DNA from: Clostridiaceae bacterium
GTDB lineage: Bacteria; Bacillota; Clostridia; Lachnospirales; Lachnospiraceae
Direction of reading: 5' to 3'
Length of the DNA stretch: 64,000 bases
Assembly (NCBI GenBank): GCA_910575795.1
Contig: CAJTGE010000006.1
Span: 124,001-188,000 of the forward strand
Both the position numbers and the translations under genes were made by a program. Below the pieces are notes generated by a model. It was not told where the DNA came from. It worked only from the letters and a program-made list of their open reading frames with translations, and ran no database searches. The stretch's first letter is position 1. The number at the start of each line of letters is the position of its first letter. Of the stretch, positions 1 to 8,092 are shown one piece after another.

Positions 1-697
1 TAAGGGCCTCTCTCAAATCAATTGCCCCCACATAGAGCGCCTTGCCAAGGATAGCCCCATGAACCACATCCTTCAGCTTCACGATCTCCTCCAGGCTGCT
101 GATTCCCCCGGATGCAATGATGTCAAGGCCCTGAATCTGTGAGAGCTCCTCATACAGCGAAAGGTTCGTCCCCTGCATCCTTCCGTCCCTGGAAATATCC
201 GTGTAAATCACGGTTTTCACACCGCTGTCCCTCAGCCGCCGGCAAAAATCCACGCCCTTTAGCGCGCTCGTCTCCAGCCATCCGTGCGTCGCCACGCAGC
301 CGTCCTTTGTGTCCACGCCCACGGCAATCCTGCCGCCGTACTTTTTTACCATTTCCTCCAGAAACGGGTAATCTGTCACCGCCGCGGTTCCCAGGATCAC
401 CCGTCCGGCTCCCAGTGATAAATAGGAATCGATCGCATCTTCCGTCCGGATACCGCCGCCGACCTCCACAAAAAGGCCGCTTTCTTCAATCAGACGCCGG
501 ATCGTGGAAAAATTCGCCAGCGCCGCGTCCTTTGCCCCGTCCAGATCCACGACATGAAGGTTTTTCGCCCCCTGCTCCTTAAAGCCCATAGCCACCGCCG
601 CCGGATCAGAGCTGAATACCGTCATCCTCGCGTAATCGCCTTCCACCAGGCGTACCGCGTTCCCATCCCTCAAATCAATCGCCGGAAATAACTCCAT
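1..697 (-). CDS. hisA: HisA, phosphoribosylformimino-AICAR-phosphate isomerase (3' end cut by window edge)
   Basis: HisA opens the ring of ProFAR to PRFAR, the fourth step of histidine synthesis, in the cytosol. The translation starts MELFPAIDLRDG, which carries the N-terminal catalytic Asp of the (beta/alpha)8 HisA/HisF fold. The second catalytic Asp lies in YTDISRDG, and the phosphate-binding loops read VGGGIRT and ASGGIS. The last visible codons read LYVGAIDLREAL, close to the usual C-terminus, so only a few residues should be missing. The ATG at 697 follows an AAGGAGG-type site. It is the last visible gene of the his operon, separated from hisH by a 95-bp inserted repeat. hisF and hisI/E would be expected just to the left. 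Confidence 0.95.
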   Translation of the reverse strand, partial: MELFPAIDLRDGNAVRLVEGDYARMTVFSSDPAAVAMGFKEQGAKNLHVVDLDGAKDAALANFSTIRRLIEESGLFVEVGGGIRTEDAIDSYLSLGAGRVILGTAAVTDYPFLEEMVKKYGGRIAVGVDTKDGCVATHGWLETSALKGVDFCRRLRDSGVKTVIYTDISRDGRMQGTNLSLYEELSQIQGLDIIASGGISSLEEIVKLKDVVHGAILGKALYVGAIDLREAL

Positions 698-716
698 TTT
701 GCCTCCTTCTCAAATC

Positions 717-811
717 GCAACAGTTCAGACGGGGCATTTTCTTGCCCGTCTACGCCGGACAAGAAGCGGATGTCCATCCGATGCGGAACCTGACGCCGTC
801 TGAACTGTTAC
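717..811. repeat. 95-bp MITE-like element with perfect 8-bp target duplication, between hisH and hisA
   Basis: The ends are inverted: GCAACAGTTCAGACGG on the left and, read inward from the right, GTAACAGTTCAGACGG. The octamer CTCAAATC flanks the element at 709-716 and 812-819 as an exact target-site duplication. The right duplicate contains the hisH stop codon (TGA, 813-815), so the element landed exactly at the end of hisH. The interior has a hairpin (AGACGGG/CCCGTCT) and no coding capacity. The ends resemble those of the elements at 7901, 9784, 11194 and 13111. Confidence 0.85.
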
Positions 812-812
812 C

Positions 813-1430
813 TCAAATCTCCGAAAACGCCTTCAAGATCCGAAGGCCCGCCGCACCGCTCTTCTCCGGATGAAACTGTGTTCCCATCACATTTCCATTG
901 GCCGCGGCCGCTGTCACCGAAATCCCGTACTCCGAAACCGCCAGAAGGCTCTCGTCGCAGTCCTTTCCATAATAGCTGTGTACAAAATACACATAATCCC
1001 CTTCCGAGGAATATTTAAACAGCGGGTGCTTCTTTCCCTTTTCTGTAAACCGCAGGCTGTTCCAGCCCATATGCGGTACTTTTAAGGAGGCGGGAATCTC
1101 ACCCTTAAGCGGCTTCATCGCCCCCGGGATCAGGCCCAGGCCCTCAAATTCGCCGTACTCATAGCTCTTGTCAAATAAGAGCTGCATGCCAAGGCAGATT
1201 CCCATGATGGGCTTTCCCTTCGCCGCCTCGTCCTTTATCGTATCCACCAGGCCAGACTGGCGCAGCTTTGAAACCGCGTCCCCAAACGCGCCCACGCCCG
1301 GCAGGATAATCCGATCCGCCTGAACCAGATCCGCCTTTTTCCCGCTGATCCGGTTCTCCAGTCCCAGAAAGCGCAGGGAACTGCTGAGAGAAAATAAATT
1401 GCCAACTCCATAGTCAATAATCGTAATCAT
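813..1430 (-). CDS. hisH: HisH, glutamine amidotransferase subunit of imidazole glycerol phosphate synthase
   Basis: HisH hydrolyses glutamine and passes ammonia to HisF, which makes imidazole glycerol phosphate and AICAR. The class I amidotransferase signature is complete: oxyanion strand PGVGAFGD, nucleophile Cys79 in GICLGMQ, and the His187/Glu189 pair in TQFHPEKSG. At 205 residues it has the normal length. The ATG follows GGGGAGGC. It lies downstream of hisB with a 71-bp gap and upstream of hisA. Its stop codon sits inside the 8-bp target duplication of the downstream inserted element, so the protein is intact. The HisF partner is outside the window. Confidence 0.96.
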   Translation of the reverse strand: MITIIDYGVGNLFSLSSSLRFLGLENRISGKKADLVQADRIILPGVGAFGDAVSKLRQSGLVDTIKDEAAKGKPIMGICLGMQLLFDKSYEYGEFEGLGLIPGAMKPLKGEIPASLKVPHMGWNSLRFTEKGKKHPLFKYSSEGDYVYFVHSYYGKDCDESLLAVSEYGISVTAAAANGNVMGTQFHPEKSGAAGLRILKAFSEI

Positions 1431-1501
1431 AATCTGCCTCCCCTGTTATGGTTTCAGGTAAGAAACTGTTCAGGCAGCCCGGACGGTTACGGCTCCATCT
1501 C

Positions 1502-2095
1502 TCAGAGAACCCCTTTTGAGGAGGGAATCTCATCCCTGTGCGCCTCCTCAATGGACACCGCCTCCCGGAGCGCCCGGCCCAGCCCCTTGAACATCGCCTC
1601 AATCAGATGATGGCTGTTTTCCCCGTGTAATTTCTTAAAATGAAGGGTCAGCCTTGCATTCTGCGCAAATGCATACATAAATTCCCGGACCAGCTCCGTA
1701 TCAAAATCGCCCACCTTCTGGGACGGGATCTCCGCGTCCATCACCAGATACGCCCGGCCGCTGATATCCAGGGCTGTCAGCATCAGCGTTTCATCCATAG
1801 GAAGAAGCATGCTGCCGTACCGCCGTATTCCCCGCTTGTCCCCCAGCGCCTCCGCAAAAGCCTGTCCAAGGGCGATCCCGATATCCTCTGTAGTGTGATG
1901 ATAATCCACATGCGTATCGCCCTCGCAGCAAATTGTCAGATCAAAACGCCCGTGGTGCGAAAAGAGCTCCAGCATATGGTCAAGAAACCCGCAGCCGGTT
2001 TTTACCTCATGGATACCGCTCCCGTCCAGATCAAGCCTTAACCGGATGTCGGTCTCCTTTGTTTTCCGCTCCAGATATGCTGTCCGCCGCTTCAT
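1502..2095 (-). CDS. hisB: HisB, imidazoleglycerol-phosphate dehydratase
   Basis: HisB removes water from imidazole glycerol phosphate to give imidazole acetol phosphate. The manganese-binding signatures are visible as [14 protein letters not shown] and [14 protein letters not shown], with the later metal-binding repeat near [15 protein letters not shown]. The 197-residue length matches the monofunctional dehydratase and not the enterobacterial HisB phosphatase fusion. The start codon overlaps the hisC stop (ATGA at 2092-2095) and follows AGGGAGG, so it should be translationally coupled to hisC. Confidence 0.97.
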   Translation of the reverse strand: MKRRTAYLERKTKETDIRLRLDLDGSGIHEVKTGCGFLDHMLELFSHHGRFDLTICCEGDTHVDYHHTTEDIGIALGQAFAEALGDKRGIRRYGSMLLPMDETLMLTALDISGRAYLVMDAEIPSQKVGDFDTELVREFMYAFAQNARLTLHFKKLHGENSHHLIEAMFKGLGRALREAVSIEEAHRDEIPSSKGVL

Positions 2096-3204
2096 CCTCT
2101 TGCCTCCCTGTCAGAAAGCAGGCGCTTTGTCACGGCCAGAAATTCTTCCATCTCCTCGTCCGTGCCGATCGAAACACGCAGATATTCCCCTATCCGATCC
2201 GCGTCCCAGCGCCGCACCAGAATCCCGTTCTCCCGCAGCCCGTCAAAATACGCCTTCCCGCCCATGGAATTACTCTTTACAAACAGGAAATTTGTCCTGG
2301 AATCCAGTACCTTAAAGCCCAGCTCCCGGAGCCCCTGCGCCGTCCTCTCTCTTGTGCCGCAGATCCGCTCGCAGCACAGCTTCGTATATTCCCTGTCTTT
2401 CATCGCCTCCGCAGCGGCCAGCATGGACAGGCGGTTTACGTTATAAGGATTAAAGCTGTATTTGACCCGGTTCATATCCGCGATCAGCTCTTTCCCCGCG
2501 ATCGCAAAGCCCACGCGCCCGCCTGCCAGGCTTCTCGACTTGGAAAATGTCTGGATCACCACCAGGTTTTCATAGCGCTTCAGCAGGGAAACCGCGCTCT
2601 CACATCCAAAATCCACATACGCCTCGTCAACCATCACCACCTGCCCCTGATTCGCCGCCAGGATTTCCTCAATCGCCGAAAGCGGCAGCGCCATCCCGGT
2701 CGGCGCGTTCGGGTTGGCGATGATGCAATTGCATCCGCAGCCCTTATAATCCTCAGTGTCAACCGAAAAATCATCCTTAAGCGCCGCCGTGCGGTACGGG
2801 ATATCCAAAAGCCCGCACAGCGCCGGATAAAAGCCGTATGTAATATCCGCGGCCAGAAGCGGGCTCTCCTTATCGCAAAAGGCCCGGAACGCAAACGCCA
2901 GTATCTCATCCGATCCGTTGCCCACAATCACCTGATCCGGCTCCACTCCATAATAATCCGCAATGGCCTTTACAAGCGGCTTTGCCTCCGGATCCGAATA
3001 CAGGCGCAGATTCGCAATCTCCGGCGGCGCCGGATCCGTTCCATCGCTCTCTTCAAAGCCCGCCAGAATCGCTTTAGCCACATTCGGGCTCGGCGGATAA
3101 GGGCTTTCATTTGTATTCAGCTTGATAAACTTCCTTCCCTTCGGCTGCTCGCCCGGCGTGTAGGGCAAAAGCGCCTGACCTGATTTACTTAAAAAACGGC
3201 TCAT
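2092..3204 (-). CDS. hisC: HisC, histidinol-phosphate aminotransferase
   Basis: HisC is a PLP-dependent fold-type I aminotransferase that converts imidazole acetol phosphate to histidinol phosphate. Visible marks are the N-terminal [20 protein letters not shown] in the substrate/PLP region, and the Schiff-base lysine in [15 protein letters not shown]. The frame is open further upstream. The ATG at 3204 is preferred because AGGAGGAG precedes it at a normal distance and the protein then begins MSRFLSKSG, giving 370 residues, the family norm. The gap to hisG is about 140 bp and shows no clear signal. Confidence 0.95.
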   Translation of the reverse strand: MSRFLSKSGQALLPYTPGEQPKGRKFIKLNTNESPYPPSPNVAKAILAGFEESDGTDPAPPEIANLRLYSDPEAKPLVKAIADYYGVEPDQVIVGNGSDEILAFAFRAFCDKESPLLAADITYGFYPALCGLLDIPYRTAALKDDFSVDTEDYKGCGCNCIIANPNAPTGMALPLSAIEEILAANQGQVVMVDEAYVDFGCESAVSLLKRYENLVVIQTFSKSRSLAGGRVGFAIAGKELIADMNRVKYSFNPYNVNRLSMLAAAEAMKDREYTKLCCERICGTRERTAQGLRELGFKVLDSRTNFLFVKSNSMGGKAYFDGLRENGILVRRWDADRIGEYLRVSIGTDEEMEEFLAVTKRLLSDREARG

Positions 3205-3343
3205 ATCTGTGCTCCTCCTGATCTGACGGAATCCCGGAAATCCCCCGGGCGTCTGAATTTCCAAAAACCGCAGCCATCCGCATCCGTTCACGCTGTCTGA
3301 GCGATTATTTAAATCCAACCGCGCGGCTGCGGTTCACAGTCCG

Positions 3344-3994
3344 CTAAAGCGCCGCTGTTTTATGCGGGCCTTCCTTCAGCGCCGCATCCTCCAGCCGTCC
3401 CAGCATGGCGTTAATCTCCTCATTTTTAAACTCATAACTGCTTTTATTGGCAATAAAACGGGCGCTGATCGCCAGAAATTCCTCCAAAATCTTCAAATGG
3501 TTCTCCCGGATCGTGCTGCCTGACTCCACGATATCCACAATCACATCCGACAGCCCCAGGATCGGCGCCAGCTCGATACTCCCATTCAGCTTAATAATAT
3601 CAATATCCCGGCTCATTTTCGCATAATGCGCCTTGGCAATATTAGGAAACTTTGTCGCCACGCGCACCGGGCGATCCGGATCCCCGGCATAATCCTCCCT
3701 TGCGGCTACGCACATCCGGCAGCGCCCCAGCCCGAGATCCAGAAGCTCATACACATCCGGCCGGCTTTCCAGCAGAATATCCTTTCCCACAATCCCCACA
3801 TCCGCCGCGTGATGCTCCACATAGATTGCCACATCGATCGGCTTCACCAGAAGATAGCGCACTCCTGCCGCCTCATTTTCAAATACCAGCTTCCGGTTAT
3901 CGTCATAAATACTCTTACAGTCATATCCCACAGAGGCCAGAAGCTCATACACCTGATCCCCAAGCCTTCCCTTGGGCAGCGCTATATTCAGCAT
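3344..3994 (-). CDS. hisG: HisG, ATP phosphoribosyltransferase catalytic subunit (short form)
   Basis: HisG joins ATP and PRPP to form phosphoribosyl-ATP, the committed step. At 216 residues this is the short form, which lacks the C-terminal histidine-binding regulatory domain and works with HisZ, encoded immediately upstream. The N-terminus reads MLNIALPKGRLGDQ, and the PRPP-binding region reads DIVESGSTIRENHL. The start codon lies 7 bases inside the end of hisZ, consistent with coupled synthesis of the two subunits of one complex. Confidence 0.96.
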   Translation of the reverse strand: MLNIALPKGRLGDQVYELLASVGYDCKSIYDDNRKLVFENEAAGVRYLLVKPIDVAIYVEHHAADVGIVGKDILLESRPDVYELLDLGLGRCRMCVAAREDYAGDPDRPVRVATKFPNIAKAHYAKMSRDIDIIKLNGSIELAPILGLSDVIVDIVESGSTIRENHLKILEEFLAISARFIANKSSYEFKNEEINAMLGRLEDAALKEGPHKTAAL

Positions 3995-5127
3995 GTGCGC
4001 GCCCCCTTTCCGTCCTCCGCCTGCAGCGCTCCGTCCCGGAACCGGAAAATCTGCCCAAACCGCAGCTCCCCCGGAACCGCGCGCTCCACCCGGACGCGCA
4101 GGCCCTTTCCCCGCAGCTCCTTCACCGCCCTGCCCAGGAGCGCCGGATCCGCCGTCCCGTCATACAGCACCAGCGCCTCCAGATCATACTCCGCCCTGCG
4201 CTCCGGCAGCCAGTTAAACTCATCCAGATACAGCGCAAAGCCAATCGCGCTCTCCGGCTTCTTCAACTTCGCCATCATCCCGTCATACTGCCCGCCCGAC
4301 AGCACATGCCTGGCCAGGCCGTCCAGATACCCCTGGAAAATAATCCCGTTGTAATACTCCATATCCTGAATCATCGTAAAATCGAGCCGGATCCGCTCCC
4401 CCAGCCCGTCCGCCTTAAGCGCCTCACAGACAAGCGAAAGCCGCTCCAATGCCTCCTTCATGGCAGGCGAATCCGCGATAGTCCCCGCCTGCGCAATAAC
4501 CGTCCTAAAATCCCCGTACAGGGACAAAAGCGCCAGAACCCGCTCCGACTCCCGCTCACCGAGCCCGGCCTCCTCACAGGCCGCCTCCAGCCCGCTCCGG
4601 TTCTTCGCCCGAAGCGCCTCCAAAAGCTGCCTCTTCGCGCGCCGGCCCACGCCCAGCTCCTCCAAAAGCCCTGCCACAAAATCCATCCCCGACAGCTTCA
4701 GCACATAATCCTGCCCAAAAGCGGCCAGCGTCTGAACCGCAAGGCCCACAACCTCTGTAATCACAAAGCCGTCCACCCCGCCCATACACTCTAAGCCCAT
4801 CTGGCTGATTTCCTTATAGGTATGGCTCTCCTTGCTCTCGCGGTAAACGCTTTCTATATAATAAACCTTCTCGCAGAAATCCCGGCCCGCTTTCGTATTC
4901 TTCGCGATTCCCAGCGTGATATCCGGTTTTAACGCCATCAGGCGTCCGTCCAGATCCGTGAAGGTGAGTATATGCTCGCTGGGGAGAAAACTCCGGTTCG
5001 CCGCATACAGGCCGTATTCCTCGAAGCGGCCCATGCGGTATTTGCGGTAGCCGTAGGTTTCGTAGAGGCTGCGGAGTTTTAGGGTGGCGGCTTCGGCGCG
5101 TTTTAGACCTTTCATTTCAAAATCCAT
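3988..5127 (-). CDS. hisZ: HisZ, ATP phosphoribosyltransferase regulatory subunit
   Basis: HisZ is a histidyl-tRNA synthetase paralogue without aminoacylation activity. It binds short HisG and provides histidine feedback control. The class II synthetase core is recognisable (motif 2-like FTDLDGRLMALKPDITLGIA, and the late GGQYDGM histidine-site segment). At 379 residues it lacks the synthetase anticodon-binding extension. The start MDFEMKGLKR follows AAAGGA. It is the first gene of the visible his operon, with a candidate promoter at 5201-5229 and no T-box-like leader in the roughly 70 bases between. Confidence 0.95.
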   Translation of the reverse strand: MDFEMKGLKRAEAATLKLRSLYETYGYRKYRMGRFEEYGLYAANRSFLPSEHILTFTDLDGRLMALKPDITLGIAKNTKAGRDFCEKVYYIESVYRESKESHTYKEISQMGLECMGGVDGFVITEVVGLAVQTLAAFGQDYVLKLSGMDFVAGLLEELGVGRRAKRQLLEALRAKNRSGLEAACEEAGLGERESERVLALLSLYGDFRTVIAQAGTIADSPAMKEALERLSLVCEALKADGLGERIRLDFTMIQDMEYYNGIIFQGYLDGLARHVLSGGQYDGMMAKLKKPESAIGFALYLDEFNWLPERRAEYDLEALVLYDGTADPALLGRAVKELRGKGLRVRVERAVPGELRFGQIFRFRDGALQAEDGKGARTC

Positions 5128-5200
5128 TTAAGTGATCCTTTCTGGATGTTGTTTCTTTGCTTTCTTTAGTTATCATGGTAGCGTGTTAAAGTACCGTATT

Positions 5201-5229
5201 ATCTTATCATTTATTCTGTTAAAATGCAA
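5201..5229 (-). promoter_or_regulatory. Candidate his operon promoter
   Basis: On the minus strand TTGCAT and TAAGAT are separated by 17 bp upstream of hisZ. Both hexamers match the consensus only partly, so this is a modest prediction. Confidence 0.4.
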
Positions 5230-5283
5230 TAGTTTTCGTTATATGGATTTTTAGAGTTGCGATCCCTCAAAACCCGCATATAC

Positions 5284-6660
5284 TCAAGCTTCTTTCCCCA
5301 CCAGCCGCACCCTGCTCCAATGCCCCGTCAAATACCACCCAAACGATATCGCATAATTCACAAACCACCCAATCGGCACCGCATACCACACAAACGCCAC
5401 GCCATACCTGGGCGCAAAATAGTTTGCCACAAATACCCGAATGCTCAAATTAGCCAGGTTCGCGATCGTGAAAGCCGTCACATCCCCCGCGCCCCTTAAC
5501 AGCCCGTCCGTTGTCATTTTCACGCCAATGAAAATGAAAAACCAGGAAATGAATCCTGTATAGGCCATACCGGCAGCGAACGCGTCCGCGCTGGCGTCCG
5601 CGTCGAGGAAAGCGGAGATAAAGAGCTCTCTGCCTGCCTGAAGCGTGACGCACAGGAGGACGGCGAAGCAGAGCAGGATTCCGTAGCATGCGCGGTACCC
5701 CTGCCGCACGCGTTTGACGTTTCCGGCGCCCATGTTCTGGGCTGTGAAGGTGGACATCGCGTTGCCCACGGCGATCATGGGGACAATGGAGAGGGATTCG
5801 ATTCTGGTTCCTGCCGAATAGCCGGCCATCACGGATGAGCCGAAGGTGTTGACCACGGACTGCACCAGAAGCATTCCGACATGTACGATGGACTGCTGGA
5901 GAATGGACGGGATGGCCACCCGCGTCATGGGCAGGAGCATGTCTCTGTCATATCGGCGGAACGATTCTTTTTCATGCGGATATCCCTTAAGCTTTCGCAT
6001 CAGAAGGAAAAAGGAGATGCAGGCGGAGATTCCCTGCGCTATCAGGGTCGCCCAGGCTACGCCTTCCACACCCATGTGAAACCGGATTACGAATTGTAAA
6101 TCAAGGGCTATGTTGAGCAGGGAGGAGAAGATCAGGAGGTACAGCGGCGTCCTGGAGTCCCCAAGGGAGTTAAAAACCGATGCCTGGACATTATACATGA
6201 ACAGGAACGGAAGGCCCATGAAGTAGATGCGCAGATAGGCAGCGGCATCCCCGAATACGTTTGCAGGAACCTTGAGGATCCGCAGGATCCAGTCGTTTAC
6301 TGCCAGGCCGGAGAGGCCGAGCGCGAGGCTGATGCAGAGGAAATTCACCAGCGTCGTTGACACCGCTGTTTTCATCCTTGTCGTCTGTCCGGCCCCGAAG
6401 AACTGGGAGATCAGAACCGCGCTGCCCACGCCGCCTCCGATTGCCACGGCAATGAATACGTTGGTTATGGAGTAGGATGCGCCTACAGCGGCCAAAGCTT
6501 CTTCGCTGACAAATCGGCCCACGACGACGGAGTCCACGATATTATAGAACTGCTGAAACAGATTTCCCAGAATCATCGGCAAAGCGAATAACAGTATCGC
6601 CCTTCCCGGGCGATCGGCCAGCATACGGTTTTCCTTTTTTGCCGTTTCCCGATTTTCCAT
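5284..6660 (-). CDS. MATE family multidrug/cation antiporter
   Basis: This is an integral membrane exporter of the MATE (NorM/DinF-like) family, which expels organic cations or drugs using an ion gradient. The two six-helix halves are visible. The family-typical PMILGNLFQQFYNIVDSVVVG falls in helix 1, and the second half begins near MTRVAIPSILQQSIVHVGM. The ATG at 6660 gives 458 residues, the normal length, and follows AGGAAGGGG. A longer upstream reading extends into the intergenic gap and is not needed. It follows the 4Fe-4S gene by about 60 bp on the same strand. The substrate cannot be inferred. Confidence 0.93.
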   Translation of the reverse strand: MENRETAKKENRMLADRPGRAILLFALPMILGNLFQQFYNIVDSVVVGRFVSEEALAAVGASYSITNVFIAVAIGGGVGSAVLISQFFGAGQTTRMKTAVSTTLVNFLCISLALGLSGLAVNDWILRILKVPANVFGDAAAYLRIYFMGLPFLFMYNVQASVFNSLGDSRTPLYLLIFSSLLNIALDLQFVIRFHMGVEGVAWATLIAQGISACISFFLLMRKLKGYPHEKESFRRYDRDMLLPMTRVAIPSILQQSIVHVGMLLVQSVVNTFGSSVMAGYSAGTRIESLSIVPMIAVGNAMSTFTAQNMGAGNVKRVRQGYRACYGILLCFAVLLCVTLQAGRELFISAFLDADASADAFAAGMAYTGFISWFFIFIGVKMTTDGLLRGAGDVTAFTIANLANLSIRVFVANYFAPRYGVAFVWYAVPIGWFVNYAISFGWYLTGHWSRVRLVGKEA

Positions 6661-6719
6661 TTTACTATACCCCTTCCTGTAACGCAGCCTGCTGCGCGCG
6701 GTAAATATCTGCCGCGGGA

Positions 6720-7751
6720 TTATGAGCCGCGGACCGCCCCGCCGTTTTCCTTTTTGCAGGCCCCGGTTCTTATGAATGAAGCCCTGACTGCCCTTGTCGG
6801 GCAGGCTTCTATGCAGGCCCCGCAGCGGATGCATTCCATGCTGTTCGGGTGCTCATAGACCTTGATATCCATGGGGCAGGCCCGCCTGCATTGCCCGCAT
6901 GAGATACATTTGTCTGCCTCCAGCTTAAACCGGAATATGGAAACCGGGTTAAACAGCCCGTACATGGCCCCCAGAGGGCAGACGTAGCGGCAGAACGGGC
7001 GCGGCATCCGGATGGACAGAAGGACAACCACAATCAGAAGAAATGCCTTCCAGCCAAATAAAACGCCCGCCGCCTCCCGAAGTCCCGGATTGGCCAGCAA
7101 AAGCGGGATGCCGCCCATCAGGGTTCCGCTGGGGCAGATATATTTGCAGAACCAGGGAGAGCCGATCCCCGCCACGTTTACCACGACAGCCGGCAGGATC
7201 AGCACAAACACAGCTAATATCACGTATTTCACCCAGCGCAGATACCGGTCTCCCAAAAGCCGGCGTTTCTTTTTCATCAGAGGCAGCTTATAGAGCAGAT
7301 CCTGCGCCAGCCCAAAGGGACAGAACCAGCCGCAGATCATCCTTCCGAACAGGGAGCCGAGTACCATCAGGAAGCCGAATACATAACAGGAAAATGTGAA
7401 CTGCCTGCTGCTTATGACTGCCTGCAGCGCGCCGATAGGGCACGCAAAGAGAGCGCCCGGGCAGGAATAGCAGTTCAGCCCCGGGGCGCAGGCAGACTTT
7501 GTTTTTCCTGTATAAATGCGCCCATTTAAAAATCCGGCCGCGTAGCCGTTGCTGATCGCTGTCCACAGCGCCTGCACCCAAAGGCGGCAGACGGACAGGC
7601 TGCCAAAGCCTTTTCCCGGCCGTCTTGCTTTTCTGCCTGCGAATGGAAACGGAAATCTCCCGCCCTCTTCCTGATGATCCTGATGGCAATCGGATGCCGC
7701 TTCTGCTGTTTTCCCAAAACCCATACGCTTACTTCCCCTGTCTTCTGACAT
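6720..7751 (-). CDS. Membrane-bound 4Fe-4S ferredoxin-type protein (NapH/CcpA-like)
   Basis: This polytopic membrane protein likely relays electrons near the membrane. Cysteine motifs typical of the NapH/YccM type appear between helices: CGWFCPFG, CKYICPSG and CRYVCPLG. The C-terminus has two ferredoxin clusters, CISCGQCRRACP and CIRCGACIEACP. The N-terminal part has an extra CAPGLNCYSCPGALFACP segment. The ATG at 7751 (MSEDRGSKR) follows GGGAGAG and gives 343 residues. It lies 11 bp after the CD1871A-like small gene, and the two appear to form one transcription unit. The redox partner is unknown. Confidence 0.88.
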   Translation of the reverse strand: MSEDRGSKRMGFGKTAEAASDCHQDHQEEGGRFPFPFAGRKARRPGKGFGSLSVCRLWVQALWTAISNGYAAGFLNGRIYTGKTKSACAPGLNCYSCPGALFACPIGALQAVISSRQFTFSCYVFGFLMVLGSLFGRMICGWFCPFGLAQDLLYKLPLMKKKRRLLGDRYLRWVKYVILAVFVLILPAVVVNVAGIGSPWFCKYICPSGTLMGGIPLLLANPGLREAAGVLFGWKAFLLIVVVLLSIRMPRPFCRYVCPLGAMYGLFNPVSIFRFKLEADKCISCGQCRRACPMDIKVYEHPNSMECIRCGACIEACPTRAVRASFIRTGACKKENGGAVRGS

Positions 7752-7762
7752 TTCTCTCCCGT

Positions 7763-8092
7763 TTATCCAATTCCAATACACTCCATACAGATCGTGATTG
7801 CCTTCATCAGCACTACATCCGGCTCCAGGCGGCGTCCTCCGTACGTAAACAGGGCCAATCCGGCCAGAAGCAGGAAAATGCCCGCGGTATTTCTCTTTCT
7901 GTTACTATCCACGGCCCGGCTAAAACGCAGCCGTTCAGTGAACCGTAACACGCTTCGCGATGCACACAAACCGCAAAAAACGCGGTTTGGCGCTGCGGCC
8001 CCCGGGTTTTCTGTGACTTCCGCTGTGCTGCACTCACAAAAAACGCCTCGCGGAATACTGCCCGTGAATAGTAACCTCTTTTTCTCACTCAT
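7763..8092 (-). CDS. CD1871A-like CXXC small membrane protein carrying an in-frame MITE insertion
   Basis: The C-terminal 42 residues are a hydrophobic segment (IFLLLAGLALFTYGG) followed by VLMKAITICMECIGIG, the hallmark of the CD1871A family of roughly 45-50 residue CXXC membrane proteins. The start MSEKKR has AAGGAG and overlaps the stop of the upstream MobA/ModE gene. Between codon 6 and NRKRNTAG lies a 175-bp element (7901-8075). Element plus 8-bp duplication is 183 bp, exactly 61 codons, with no stop in this frame. The reading frame therefore survives at 109 residues. Removing the insert restores a 48-residue protein beginning MSEKKRNTAGIF. Whether the extended form works, or an internal GTG (VDSNRKRN) is used, cannot be told. 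Confidence 0.8.
   Translation of the reverse strand: MSEKKRLLFTGSIPRGVFCECSTAEVTENPGAAAPNRVFCGLCASRSVLRFTERLRFSRAVDSNRKRNTAGIFLLLAGLALFTYGGRRLEPDVVLMKAITICMECIGIG
7901..8075. repeat. 175-bp MITE-like element inside the CD1871A-like gene
   Basis: The ends are GTTACTATCCACGG and, inverted, GTTACTATTCACGG. The flanking octamers CTCTTTCT (7893-7900) and CTCTTTTT (8076-8083) match at 7 of 8 bases. The interior is closely related to the element at 9784 (shared segments around GATGCACACAAA, GGGTTTTCTGTGAC and CTCACAAAAAAC) and, in shortened form, to that at 13111. There is no transposase. Confidence 0.88.

Noticed and set aside
1441..1500. Further MITE copy between hisB and hisH (contains AACTGTTCAGG and GGTTAC)
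   Set aside because: The fragments resemble element ends but do not form an inverted pair and have no flanking duplication.
1933..3183. Long open frame (over 400 codons) on the plus strand opposite hisC
   Set aside because: It lies entirely antisense to the well-supported hisC, has no ribosome site and a composition expected from the GC-rich third positions of the real gene.
3652..4794. Plus-strand open frame of about 380 codons opposite hisG/hisZ
   Set aside because: It is a shadow of two recognised genes, is Pro/Arg/His-rich and has no family resemblance.
5128..5283. Attenuator or T-box for the his operon
   Set aside because: The short leader has no His-codon peptide and no terminator hairpin before hisZ.
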